Positions 1-10,860 of a DNA stretch of 64,000 nucleotides are shown here, one piece after another. Within the stretch, counting starts at the first letter, position 1, and every line of letters begins with the position of its first letter. The stretch comes from Cannabis sativa. Lineage: Eukaryota; Streptophyta; Magnoliopsida; Rosales; Cannabaceae. Under the pieces are notes generated by a model, which saw only the letters and a program-made list of their open reading frames with translations, was not told the origin of the DNA and ran no database searches. The DNA is taken from assembly GCF_029168945.1 (NCBI RefSeq), contig NW_026870038.1, positions 558,001-622,000 on the forward strand. The letters are read 5' to 3'. The position numbers and the translations under genes were made by a program.

Positions 1-401
1 GAAAGCATTCAAGAGTTTATGTGGCATACTCCCCTTCTTTCTTTCTAATTTATCTATTTTGTAGTTATTTTAGATTTTCATTTCATATTTGAACTTTTAT
101 AATTTATTAATAATATCAATCCATTATTACCATTAATATATTAATATGATTACAAAATAACCGAAAAATTTAATAGCACTAATTTAATATATAATATAAT
201 TTATTGTATAACTATTATACTATGCACCAAACCTATCATCTTCTCCAATAAAATTATTATTCATGCATGTAAGATCAATTTTTTAATTTACAATAACTAA
301 TATCTATTACACTATTAAAAAATTATTCATTTTCCACCACACCACCTCTCTCTCCCTCTCTATGTAAACTAACTATAAATAGATATAATATTTCTCAATC
401 T

Positions 402-775
402 CCCATATGATATTTTTGTTTATTAAATTGATGATGTGAAGTAAATCATTCATATGCACGAATAGGAATGATTCCTATGAAAGGAGTCTACATTTTTTAA
501 TCTTATTCATGAGGTTATTTATATATATATATATTAATATATTTTAATTTTTATCCATTATCAACTCACAATGTATAAATACATATCATATTTTTTTATT
601 TTCATATATGATATTTTTATTTTTCAAATTGATATTGTGGAGTAATCCTCAATGTGTATATAATAGGAATGATTACTATAGAGAGTCTACATTTTGTAAT
701 CTTATTCACGAGTTTATTTATATATATTTAATTTTTATTCATTATGTATTATATATCAACTCAATACTTATAATG
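402..775. repeat. Two-copy tandem repeat, about 200 bp unit
   Basis: Two adjacent diverged copies are seen, starting near 404 and 604. Each has CATATGATATTTTT or a near match, then AATAGGAATGATT, then GGAGTCTACATTTT or GAGAGTCTACATTTT, then AATCTTATTCA. They are in the same orientation and lie in non-coding AT-rich DNA. No function is evident. Confidence 0.7.
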
Positions 776-919
776 GAATGATTATTTAGTTTTTATGAAA
801 AATTATTTTGATTTGGAAGTAAAATTAATAGGATGATTTTGTTATGAGTTTCTTTAAATTCATTGCACTAATAAAAGATGTGAGTGAGGAGTTTTGGAGG
901 AGATCTATCTCTTTTTTAA

Positions 920-921
920 AA

Positions 922-964
<43 letters not shown>

Positions 965-965
965 T
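920..965. repeat. TA/TG microsatellite
   Basis: A run of TA dinucleotides passes into a short TG run ending near 964. It is a simple repeat with no coding content. Confidence 0.9.
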
Positions 966-2443
966 GAATTTTTAAACAAATGACTAATCAAGCAAGAAGA
1001 AGATGATGATATTTTGATTATAAAATTATCTCAACTATTAGTGGTAAATAAGTAATTACGTTATGAATGATCAGTTTTATTAAAATAAAATATAGTGATG
1101 ATATTTTATTTTTTATTTTCTTTATTATTAATATTTGTATAAATTAATTCAAGGAGGAAAATTTATACTATTCCAATTTTTTTAACATAGATTTTAGTTA
1201 TGTATACAAGTTTGAAAATCTTTTTTCCTTTTTAATTATTTTATTTAACTTTCGATCATCTATTATAAATTTTGAAAAACCTTTTAGTTATTTTTTATTA
1301 ATTTTTCAATAGTTTTCTTATGAACTTTCTAATTTTATGTATTTTGTGAAATTATTATCCCAGCATCTATTTTATTATCTTTTAGTAATAATTATAGATA
1401 TGTATAATTATAATTATTAGAAAAATAAATTAACATCTATTTGTCAAAAGAAAAATATACCTAGACGGTATATATTTAGCTATTGGAACATAAATAGCTT
1501 TTTTTTTCTAATATATGTATTATACTATTTCATTATGAAATAAAATATATACTATCCATTATCATAAATAGTTACTCGATAGGTCATTTTACTTATGATT
1601 TTGTGAAGAGATAATACTTTATTTTTGCAAAGTTACAACTAAATAATTAATTATAAATGATTCAAAATTAAAGAAACAAAAAGATACTATCTAAATATGA
1701 AAAGCTTAATAATTGTATTGTATATAATCTTAATTCTTATTGTAATTTGATTAAACTATTTATGACTGCGTTACATAGAAACTAATCCAGTTTCATCATA
1801 AATTAGATATCTAATTATAATTAGAGTGAATTAAATTTAAATTGGATCTGATCAGATGACAAATGATGTTATCAGAATTTGATTAAGAACGAATTCAATT
1901 AACTACATAAATTATAATTATACTTATATGTAAACTATATCTATTCCAATACTGTTAGCTATTTATTACTTCTTGCTATACTATTTCGCACCTAATTTAG
2001 AAAATTCTAGAAAAGAAAGTGCATCTTATTAATTGTTGTGTAGAATATTTTGAGACATTTTAATTGTTTTTTTTTTTAATTTATTAGCTACTTTTAAAAC
2101 AAAAATTATATACAATAAAAGTAAAAAGTTGATAACTTTATGTAGTACAACTATTACTTAAATGATTGTTAATGTTTTATTTTTATGTAGTATTTTGTAT
2201 ATGTTTAAGTTAATATTGAAATCATGTTCTAGAACTAAAAATTCAACTAAGAAAACAAATCAATCAAATTACTGATGGAATTAGATTTTGAGACTTAAAC
2301 AAATTGGATTAGATTATTATATGTTATTTTAAAATTTTATTAATATTTGTATTGAATCATATTAGTACATAAAAGTTGAATTAATTGAATTAGTACATTA
2401 AGCAAAAAAAATGAATTAAAAGAATTTAAAAAAAAAATTACAA

Positions 2444-2473
2444 GATCGCGCGAAGCGCGACTTAGTTCTCTAG
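2444..2473 (+). mobile_element. Helitron-type 3' terminus
   Basis: The sequence TCGCGCGAAGCGCGA forms a 6-bp GC stem with a GAA loop. Nine bases later comes CTAG followed by T. A GC-rich hairpin about ten bases before a terminal CTRR, with a host T next, is the known 3' end of plant Helitrons. It stands out sharply in the AT-rich surroundings. I could not find the matching 5' TC end upstream and saw no RepHel protein, so this is probably a non-autonomous or truncated copy. Confidence 0.7.
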
Positions 2474-4291
2474 TTCAAAATAATTAAATGTACGTTATAA
2501 AAGAGAGAAAGATGTGAGTAACTGATTGTTTTGAATCTTATATTTTTTGTACCGTAAACTATTTAGAATTTTTTAAAATAAATATAATACATATTATAAC
2601 TACAATATACATCATCATATACCAATATTAAGTTTTAAATTATTATTTCTCTAAATGCACTAAATAAAAAATGACCCCACATAATTTTATTTTTGCTCCC
2701 ACTTGAAAATTTACACATATATAAAACTATTTTGTGTATGAGGGCAAGCAACATCCAATTCTTTACTTTTGGGGCCTTGCCATTAGAGGGAGCTAATGGG
2801 TTGTTGGCAACATTCATACAAAAGTATAGTTTTGCTTTCTTAACATGTGTTTAATTTGCTAATTATATTCTTATTACCAAAAATAAAAATGTTAATTATA
2901 TGTAAAGTAAGCAATTTTCCTTGGTTATTAAATATTAAGTAGTTCAAAGTTAATTATTTTGAAATCTTATTAGATTGATATTATAAGTTCAAAGTGTTTT
3001 TCCCAAGTGGATGAGAATAAAAATTGGGTGAGTGCATCAATATATTTATATATGTATTATATTTTGAGATTTAAATAAGATATTAATTGTTCAAAATACG
3101 TTGAACTAATAAAGATTACAAATAAATATGAATTTATTATCAACTTAATGGAATTGCTTCACTCAACAGCCACCTTTGAGATAAGTGTGATTTTTGCTAG
3201 TGTTACATAGAGTTTTTCAAAATAATAATTTAATATTATACATAGAATTTGCCAATAATCATTTTAATTTTTATTCAATAGTAAATTGATATTAAAGTTT
3301 TATTAGGATATTTTTGCATGTCCTTAAAATAGATAATAAATTTTTTAAAATGAAAGAAAACGTTACATTTTTTGTGTAAAATATATCTTTATTATTTTAA
3401 TCTTTTATCGGTTTATTAAAAAAAATCTCAAAGAGCTGTATAAATTATACATAAAAAATGGCCTAAACAACATCACGCGTGCCAATTATGTATTATGCAC
3501 CCTAATATTAAAAAATTAATTATGATTAATTTTTATAATTTTCCTTTTGTGTATACGTGTATTAATTTCTCAATAATTTTGTTATGATGTTTTCACATTT
3601 TAAAAAAAATAATACATATTTTTTGTTTTTCTTCTAAAAGTATTATATATATTTTATTTTAATTTTATTGTCTCAATATTAGAAAATATATTTATCTGTA
3701 ATTTTTTTATAATGTGAAAAGAAAGAAAAGGAATGATAAAAAAAAAATATGAGTATAAACTAAAATTATTTATTTTCACAAAATAAAATAATAAAAAAGT
3801 GGAATATTTTATAATTTTTTTTTTTTTTGAGTGCAAACCAGTTTTGTAAATAAAGTAAAAACGGTGTGTCGTTTTAAAACCACTTGTTTTAAATCTAAAA
3901 CATGGTTAGTCAAAGATAAAACGGATATTTATGAGTTACCCACAGTATTATTAAAATGATTAATTAATTACAAACTCAAACGAAAAGACAAATTTATATT
4001 AATTAATAGCACTAAATATACGGCATGTCGTTCACACTAAACTAAACACACGATATATCACCTAATAAGTTAAAAACATAATATATTTTCATTTGTATTT
4101 ATTGATATTTCCAAGCTAAAGAAAAAAAACATTTAAATCAAATGGAAATGACAGTTTCTAAAATAATTGTAACATTGTAACGTTTCTTCCTTTAAATCAT
4201 TAAAAAAAAGTAAATTATGAAATTAAGAAGAAGACAGAGAGTTGAATAAACCAATGCACTCTATTATCTTTTGGACCCATTATAGGTTAAT

Positions 4292-4429
4292 GAGCATTTC
4301 ACGATTGGTTAGCGATATTTTTTAAAAGTTATTTTCTTAAGTTATATGAGAATCAATACATAATTATATCAATAGTAATATGACATCGAGGAGGGTGCTT
4401 AGCACCAATGGTACGTTTTAGCAATTCTC
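4292..4429. mobile_element. MITE copy A, GAG...CTC ends, 10-bp target duplication
   Basis: This 138-bp element is flanked on both sides by ATAGGTTAAT (4282-4291 and 4430-4439). It begins GAGCATT and ends AATTCTC. Inside is GGTGCTTAGCACC, a small palindrome also found as a variant in copy B. A 9-10 bp target duplication with short GAG/CTC termini suggests a Mutator-type MITE. It is non-coding. Confidence 0.7.
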
Positions 4430-4435
4430 ATAGGT

Positions 4436-4955
4436 TAATACCATTTTAGACCATATACATTACAAAAATTATCGATTGGACTCTCTATTTTGTTAAAGAG
4501 TAACGCTAGAAGAAAACTATGGTGTTTAGCACCACAATGAAGTATCAACTTATAATTAGTTAGCGATTCGCTATAATATTTATTAAAATAAAATAAGTGG
4601 GGTCTGATATTGAATTGCACCAATAGCAATATTACATTTCACAAGGGTGCTAGGTACTATGGGTGCCCTTTAATATTTCTCTTTGTTAAATGACAAAAAA
4701 GACTATGTATTTTCTAAAATAGTACAAATAAGACTTTGAACTCAATTTTTAACACGAACAGATGTAGAAAACGTAAATAATTTTGTCATAACACCTCAAT
4801 ATCATGTTATTATTAAGCTTTATTTTGACAAAAAAAATTAATTCAAGGTATTTTTAGTACTATTTTAGAAAATACAGTCCAATTTATCATTTTACAAAAT
4901 AAAATATCCAATTAGTAATTTTTACAAAACATAGGGTCCAAAATAATATTTACCC
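4436..4955. mobile_element. Fold-back MITE, copy 1, split by a second MITE
   Basis: Long imperfect inverted arms are seen. The left arm includes TGTATTTTCTAAAATAGTAC near 4709. The right arm includes GTACTATTTTAGAAAATACA near 4857, followed by TTTTACAAAATAAAATATCC. The left arm is interrupted at 4498-4681 by another MITE. Related elements lie near 44.6 kb and 53.2 kb with the same internal motif (AATAATTTTGTCATAACAC or a variant). It is non-autonomous; boundaries are approximate. Confidence 0.65.
4498..4681. mobile_element. MITE copy B nested in a fold-back MITE
   Basis: This 184-bp insertion is flanked by a perfect 9-bp duplication TTTGTTAAA (4489-4497 and 4682-4690). It starts GAGTAACGCTAGAAG. 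Its end, read in reverse, is GAGAAATATTAAAGGG, giving imperfect terminal inverted repeats. It resembles copy A at 4292-4429. The 9-bp duplication supports a Mutator-like origin. Confidence 0.75.
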
Positions 4956-5322
4956 ACTCATTATTAACCATAATAATAATAATATTTCACTACCACATTT
5001 GATCTAATTTTTTATTTTATTTAATTTTAATAGCTTTCATAATCAAATCCTACCAAAACCATAATAATATATCTAGTAATTATTATTATTATTATTATTA
5101 TTTTCATCGTTGAAGGTATCTTTTATTGTGGAATCTAATGCCAAACGTTACTATTAAAATTGAAGTACTATTATTATTATTACTTATATACTAAACAAAA
5201 TACTTGATTTGGTTTCACTCATTTCTTCATCTTCTTCTCTTTATTATTACCCTTTTTGTTGTTTTGATCAAAACCTCTACAAATATATATATTTTTATAT
5301 GTATATGTATAGAGAAAGAAAA

Positions 5323-6818
5323 ATGAAGGAAATGGTGGTGGGTTCATCATCAGAAGTAGATGTAGAAGAAGGTGACACAAGATATAGAAAGATATTTGTA
5401 GGAGGGTTGGCTTGGGCAACTCAAACAGACTCCATGAAAGCCTATTTTGATCAGTTTGGTCACATTGTTGAAGCTGTTGTTATTTCTGATAAACACACTC
5501 AAAGATCCAAAGGCTATGGCTTTGTAATTTCTTTTTTATCTTTCTCTTTTTTTTAACATTAATATATATTAGAAAAATTTGAATATGTATTGTTGTTGTT
5601 GTTAATTATTAGGTGACATTTAAGGATCCAAATTCAGCTATAAAAGCTTGTGAGAATCCTTACCCTGTCATTGATGGAAGAAGAGCTAATTGTAACCTTG
5701 CTGCCTTTGGTCCTCATCATCATCACAAAAATCCTACAAACAATGCTCAACGCGGTTAGTATGAATCTCGATTTTATGGTCTTTTTAGATATCTTTTTAA
5801 AAACATCGAGCAATAACTTTTTTAGGTTGTTGACCAATTAAACAACATTATGTTAGTTTGTGTGCACAATACAAATCACTTATTTAACATTATACATATG
5901 TAAACTGAACCTGAACTAAAGTGAATTAGGCTCGACTTACCCAACCACCGAAGGGCTCATTTTTAAAAATACCACATGTATTTTAAATAAATGGCTTAAT
6001 AATTTTTATTCTCTTAAAGTTCACCCAATCTCAGGGTCAACCTTGCATATGTTATATGATAGATTAAATTAGACTAAACACAACTAATTACAAAAATATG
6101 ATTACACTTTTTGTGTATGGTATATTCACTAAACATGATTAAGGATTTTTAGGGTTATGGAAGGTGAAATCATCAACAATGGGTGTGGCAAGACCAGCTT
6201 CTAATTCTTTAGGTGTCTCAACATATAACTGCCAACCTTATGCATACCCTTATGGAGCTTATGGGTAATATTCTTATATAATTCACTTCCTCTTTTATTA
6301 TTGTATTAGTACCAAAATAAGCATAGGTGCAAATGAATAAACACTCTTCTTGTACTAATTTCTAAGTCTTTGGTTTCATTAAACACTAAACCAGGTACCC
6401 AAATTACCAGCAAGACATTTATACACTGGTCAGTAATTTTTATACTTTCATTCATTCTTTCTTTTTAAGTTTCATTTGAATTAAGTGTTTGAATTTGTGT
6501 TTGTTTGTGAAGAATTATTATTACAACAATGCTAGTTATGGTGTTAGTGGGCAATTACAAGATTTTCCAGCTCAATATGTAATAGGGTCCCCTAATGAAC
6601 TCTACTTCACTTGGTACCAAAATCATCTTCAATATCCATTGTTACCATTCTCAACAATCAATCCCAAAACCACCCAAGGTGAACTTTTTTTCACACTTAA
6701 AAATCTTCCATGGTTTGAAGAAGAATAACTAACACTGCAATTCTTTGCAGGAGCAACAACAACAGTAAATGCTGCTTCACCATTGCTTGGAACTACATCT
6801 CATTCTCAACACACTTGA
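5323..6818 (+). CDS. RRM-containing RNA-binding protein (ARP1 / RBM24-38-like)
   Basis: Predicted single-RRM RNA-binding protein of 240 residues. I read six exons: 5323-5523, 5613-5754, 6153-6264, 6395-6428, 6513-6678 and 6751-6818. All introns are GT-AG and the frame holds to TGA. The RRM occupies about residues 22-98, with RNP2 IFVGGL at 24-29 and RNP1 KGYGFVTF at 63-70, the latter spanning the first intron. The C-terminal part is rich in Tyr, Asn, Gln and Pro and looks disordered. In plants this architecture matches ABA-regulated RNA-binding protein 1 (ARP1) relatives, which bind mRNA. An upstream in-frame Met near 5293-5299 is possible, but MKEMVVGSSS follows a purine-rich context and fits the family better. 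The gene is convergent with the CID gene; its stop lies about 660 bp from the CID stop. Confidence 0.88.
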
Positions 6819-7478
6819 TTTGCTTATATATAAATATGTAAAAGGGTTCATGGCAAGAATGAAAACCAACTCAAAAGAACACAATGTATTAAGTTTTGTG
6901 GGGTATTAGAGTTATATCTATCTATATTTTTATATAGCAAAGACCATAATTTTTTACCATAATAACATAGCAAAAGGGCAGAAGAAGAAGAAGAACACAT
7001 TAAGAAGTATAAACACATATAGATAGACAATAATAACATGAAAAAAGGTTGTTCATAAGAATTCTTTTTCGGGTTGTTAACATCCCGAACGGTTAAGAAA
7101 GAAAGAAAAAACAGTTATCTCAGTCATCACCAGTAGTACCATTCTCCTCCTGATAATAATTTCATGATCATAATAAATTAAACGATTTCGGCACCTCAAA
7201 ATTCCCATCCAACTCTTGATCATCATCATCATCATCATCTACTACATGATATATGCTAAAACAAAATAGAAACCCCATAAATTATCCTTAACCCCTCCTC
7301 CATACATAAAAAGAACAACCGATACCGGGTAGCAGCACTTCAGAGGAAAAAAGTATAGAGATAAACACCACAAGTACCTTAAAAGATTGTGTATCTATGT
7401 ATGTATATATGTAAATATATCTATCAGCAGGAAATTAGTCCAAGGGAACAACATGGCTAGTAGGGGTAGGGGGTCACT
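6819..7478. other. Convergent 3' untranslated region
   Basis: This stretch separates the stop codons of the RRM gene (+) and the CID gene (-) and presumably holds both 3'UTRs. A TCA/TCATCA simple repeat lies near 7210-7235. No ORF here is convincing. Confidence 0.6.
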
Positions 7479-10408
7479 TCAGTGCAATGGAGGACGAGGA
7501 GCACGGGGCCGAACAGGCGTCTTTGACGGGCTTACCCTGCAAATATTGGGATTATTTACTCACAAATTTGGTCAAAACCGAAAATTAAAAAGAGAAGGGT
7601 GGCTTGGCTTTATACTAAACTAACCTTATCGGCAGAGTTCCAAGAACCACACCACTGCAGTTAAGAGCTGCAATTGCACTTTCAGCCTGCGAAATTCGAA
7701 ATAACAAACTAAGAAACGGTATAACATTTAGTGATAATCGGTATCAACAAAGATTTCCAATACAAATTCATTTGAATCCATTCGGACGTTAGATATAGAA
7801 CTGGAATTAAATGATAGATACACGATCGGGATGATGTTAAAGTGGTCAAGGAATTCAATGTAGTTGAATAAATCTCATAGGATCTACAAGACTATTTCCA
7901 CAAAAACATATATTTTGAAGATACATATGTATCTGTTTCAATGAAATGCTACTCAGAATTTTCATCGGTATTCGAACAACATGGTAATTATTATATTTCA
8001 TGACAACAAAACTTCATCAAACATATTCAGCAACAAGCACAGAAGTGAACTAAATGAGTTAAGAAACCCCAGAACCGTATAAGCCACGAATGGCTTTCAT
8101 TGGCGTGATCAAAGCCATATTTATTGAAGGATAAAACCCGATTCAAATCTCGGGTTGGGATATAAGCTATAAAAAATACATATAAGCTACACAAGGCGCC
8201 TCTGAAAGGCACAAGAACAATTTATTCTATATAATAGAAATGACTCGGAGTATAAGTTGGCATAAAATTACAAAATAAAGAAAATGCAACTATTGTCATT
8301 AATTCCTAAAGTAAAATTGTAACGCTTACCCGAATACCACGTACGTAATCAATAATAAAGCATGCAAAATTTCTGTTTTTTCCGCCATGACATATCAAGA
8401 CAATTATTGCAATTAGCATCATAAATACTCTAGATGATATCTCAATAACATGATCTTTGTAATTACTTTCAATATTCTTTAACATGACCTAATGTACATA
8501 CAACGAAAAGATTTTCAAAAGAAAATTAAAATAAGAAAAGAGAGTTGAACCAGCATGAGTTTTCAACGATAGTTACCATTGTGAACTCAACGAAAGCAAT
8601 GCGTGTGGAATGGTGATAGTCCCCGAGCAGCCTCAAGCGTTGAACCTATAGGAAAAAGAAAAACATGAGCATATTTCGTAATACAAAAGAAAGCAACGAA
8701 TTTTGCTCAAAAATACGGTACAAACCTCTCCACAAAGTGACTCAAAGAACAGTTTCACATCTGCCTGAGTGACCTAATCGGAAAAGCATAAGAATTAGAA
8801 CCAAATAGAACAAAATTTCATCTTGTAACATAAAACAGAAATGTGATTTAAAGTCCTACCTTCTTGTCAATATTTGTACAATAAATAGTTCTAGAGCACA
8901 TTTCACGTTCATCATCCGACTGAAAATCATAGTGCAAAGTCAAAGAAGCAGATGTTAAACACGAATTCAAAATAATTCTAAACTCTACAATCATATTAAG
9001 GCCATGCCAAATTATGCGTTCTCAATCTCACCCTTGGCAAAAATGTTGGGTTAACAGGAGCTATTGCCGTTTTGGAAGGAAGCACTCTCACTGGGTAATA
9101 CCCAAGCATGGTTCCCGAAAGACTCAAAGCAGCCCTTGCACCATCTACAAACATATAAAAAGCCATTAAAAACGGAAAAACACAGCAATGGGCATCGATT
9201 AAACACTTCAATTAACATTACCTTCATCTGTGAATTCCACAAAAGCAAAGCGAAGGATAGAGTTTGGATCACCGCAAACACGACAATCAACCACCTTTAA
9301 GAGAGTAACAAGACAAAAGATTCAGACAAAATAATCCCATCATTATCTACAAAACAAGTAAATGCCAGCAAAACCGAAAAGGTTACCTGTCCACAATTAA
9401 GAAAGAGCGCGGCGAGATTCTCTTCGGTTACCTAATTCAATGCAAAATAATCCCAAAGCATGTTGGAAAGAAATCTAACAATGTAACAACCAACCACAAG
9501 CCAAATGAAATGAAAAAAACTAACCTGTTGATCAATGTCTGATACATAAACAGTCCTCCTAATCATTGCATCTCGTTGTGCCGGGCTCAACTTGTGATAA
9601 TTCCTTCTTCTCCCCTGAGTATAGCCATTCTTCTATTAAGTCAAACAGTGAACAAAAACATTAGAATATTATCAACTTTGAACACTGAGAAATGAGAACC
9701 AAAACCTCTTAAGCTAACATACCAAAGTTATTATCATTCTACTTTCTAGTCATACAATTTTCTCAGGAAACAAACGACCAAATTAAACAGAAAAGAAAAC
9801 ATAATTTGTAAAAGCAAAACAAAACATACCTTCCTAGCAAGAAATCCATTTACATTGGCAGAGTTGTTAATGTGCATTAAAATATTTCCAGCATAACCAA
9901 ACGCAGCACCAAAAGGGTATCCAGAATTTTTGGCAAGAGAAGGAGGAACAAACTCCTCAGCCATGGGATTAAGCTTAGACAGTAAATCCTCCAAATCTCT
10001 CATATCATTTTTATAGCTTTCATCACCATTAGAACTGTGATCAATCCCATACCCACCACCACCACCAGAGTTAACCATCACCATCTGTTGTTGTTGTTGA
10101 TTATTATTATTATTATTATCAACCCCATTGGACTCAAACCCATTTTGCATCTGAGCAATTTGAGTCTTTGGGACTGAAAAACCAGCTGGGTTCGCAGCAA
10201 CTTTCTCTTGGCTTTGAAACTTGACAGGAGAATTCTGATCATCATCATCATCAGCAGCAGCAGAATCAACAACAGCAACAACACTCAAAACCCCTGAAGA
10301 ATCATTTCTGGGTTTTGGATTTTCAACATCATTTGATGACCCATTAGAGACAGAAGATACTACAGTGTTGTTGTCCTCAAACTTTTGTGCATTCTCAGCA
10401 ACCGCCAT
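7479..10408 (-). CDS. Polyadenylate-binding protein-interacting protein (CID8-13 class)
   Basis: Predicted 404-residue cytoplasmic/nuclear RNA-binding adaptor of the plant CTC-interacting-domain (CID) family. Ten exons join in frame: 9830-10408, 9525-9632, 9387-9431, 9222-9294, 9032-9144, 8860-8919, 8726-8773, 8577-8645, 7625-7686 and 7479-7536. Residues 144-158 (SKLNPMAEEFVPPSL) are a PAM2 motif, known to dock on the MLLE domain of poly(A)-binding protein. A basic segment RRRNYHK near 201-207 could be a nuclear signal. Two RRMs follow: RNP2 VYVSDI at 221-226 with RNP1 RFAFVEF at 259-265, then IYCTNI at 318-323 with IAFVEF near 358-363. The N terminus has acidic, Asn and Gln runs. I chose MAVAENAQ at 10408 as start over an upstream Met at 10432. 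A donor AG|GTACGC at 10615 suggests a 5'UTR intron. The PAM2-RRM-RRM order identifies the CID8-13 subgroup; which member cannot be decided here. Confidence 0.93.
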
Positions 10409-10860
10409 GATCAGAGAAAAGAAAAGACACAAACTTGAAACCCCCCTTTATTCTTTTCTGATCAAAAAGTTTGTTCTTTTCCGAAAGATTTCCTCTGAAA
10501 AACTCTAGTTTACATAAAAAAAACACGATCAAAGCAAATAAAAAACCAATTTTTATTTTTTTTTTCATTTATCAAAAACATAAAAGAAAAAATTTATGGT
10601 TGAAGAATGCGTACCTGACTCTTTTTTTCTTTCTAAATTTCAGAGCAAACCCATTGAGGAACAACAAGTAAAGATCGGTTCTTTAGTACTACAATCAATT
10701 TCAAAAGGAAAACCAATGATAAAAAACGAGTCTTTAAAATCGATATGAAATGGAAAATGGGGTAATTATTGATTAACACTAAGAGAAAGAGACAATTTTT
10801 TATATAATATTTAAGGATGAATTCAATGAAGAAGGAGAGAGAGAAGGAGGGTGTTTGGGC
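10409..10860 (-). promoter_or_regulatory. 5'UTR, probable leader intron and promoter of the CID gene
   Basis: On the minus strand an AG|GTACGC donor ends a leader exon at 10615. A plausible acceptor GATCAG is near 10458, leaving about 50 bp of UTR before the ATG. TATATAATATTT-type sequence near 10800 could serve as the core promoter. The ORFs in this stretch are composition artefacts. Confidence 0.5.

Larger units (their letters stand above)
1..4291. other. AT-rich intergenic DNA
   Basis: Apart from the tandem repeat, microsatellite and Helitron end listed separately, I see no gene. The short ORFs here have AT-driven composition (Phe, Ile, Lys, Tyr), no recognisable domain and no splice-consistent extension. 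Confidence 0.6.

Noticed and set aside
8149..8167. tRNA T-arm-like hairpin CCCGATTCAAATCTCGGG in a CID intron
   Set aside because: No acceptor stem, D-arm or anticodon arm could be assembled around it; at most a SINE fragment.
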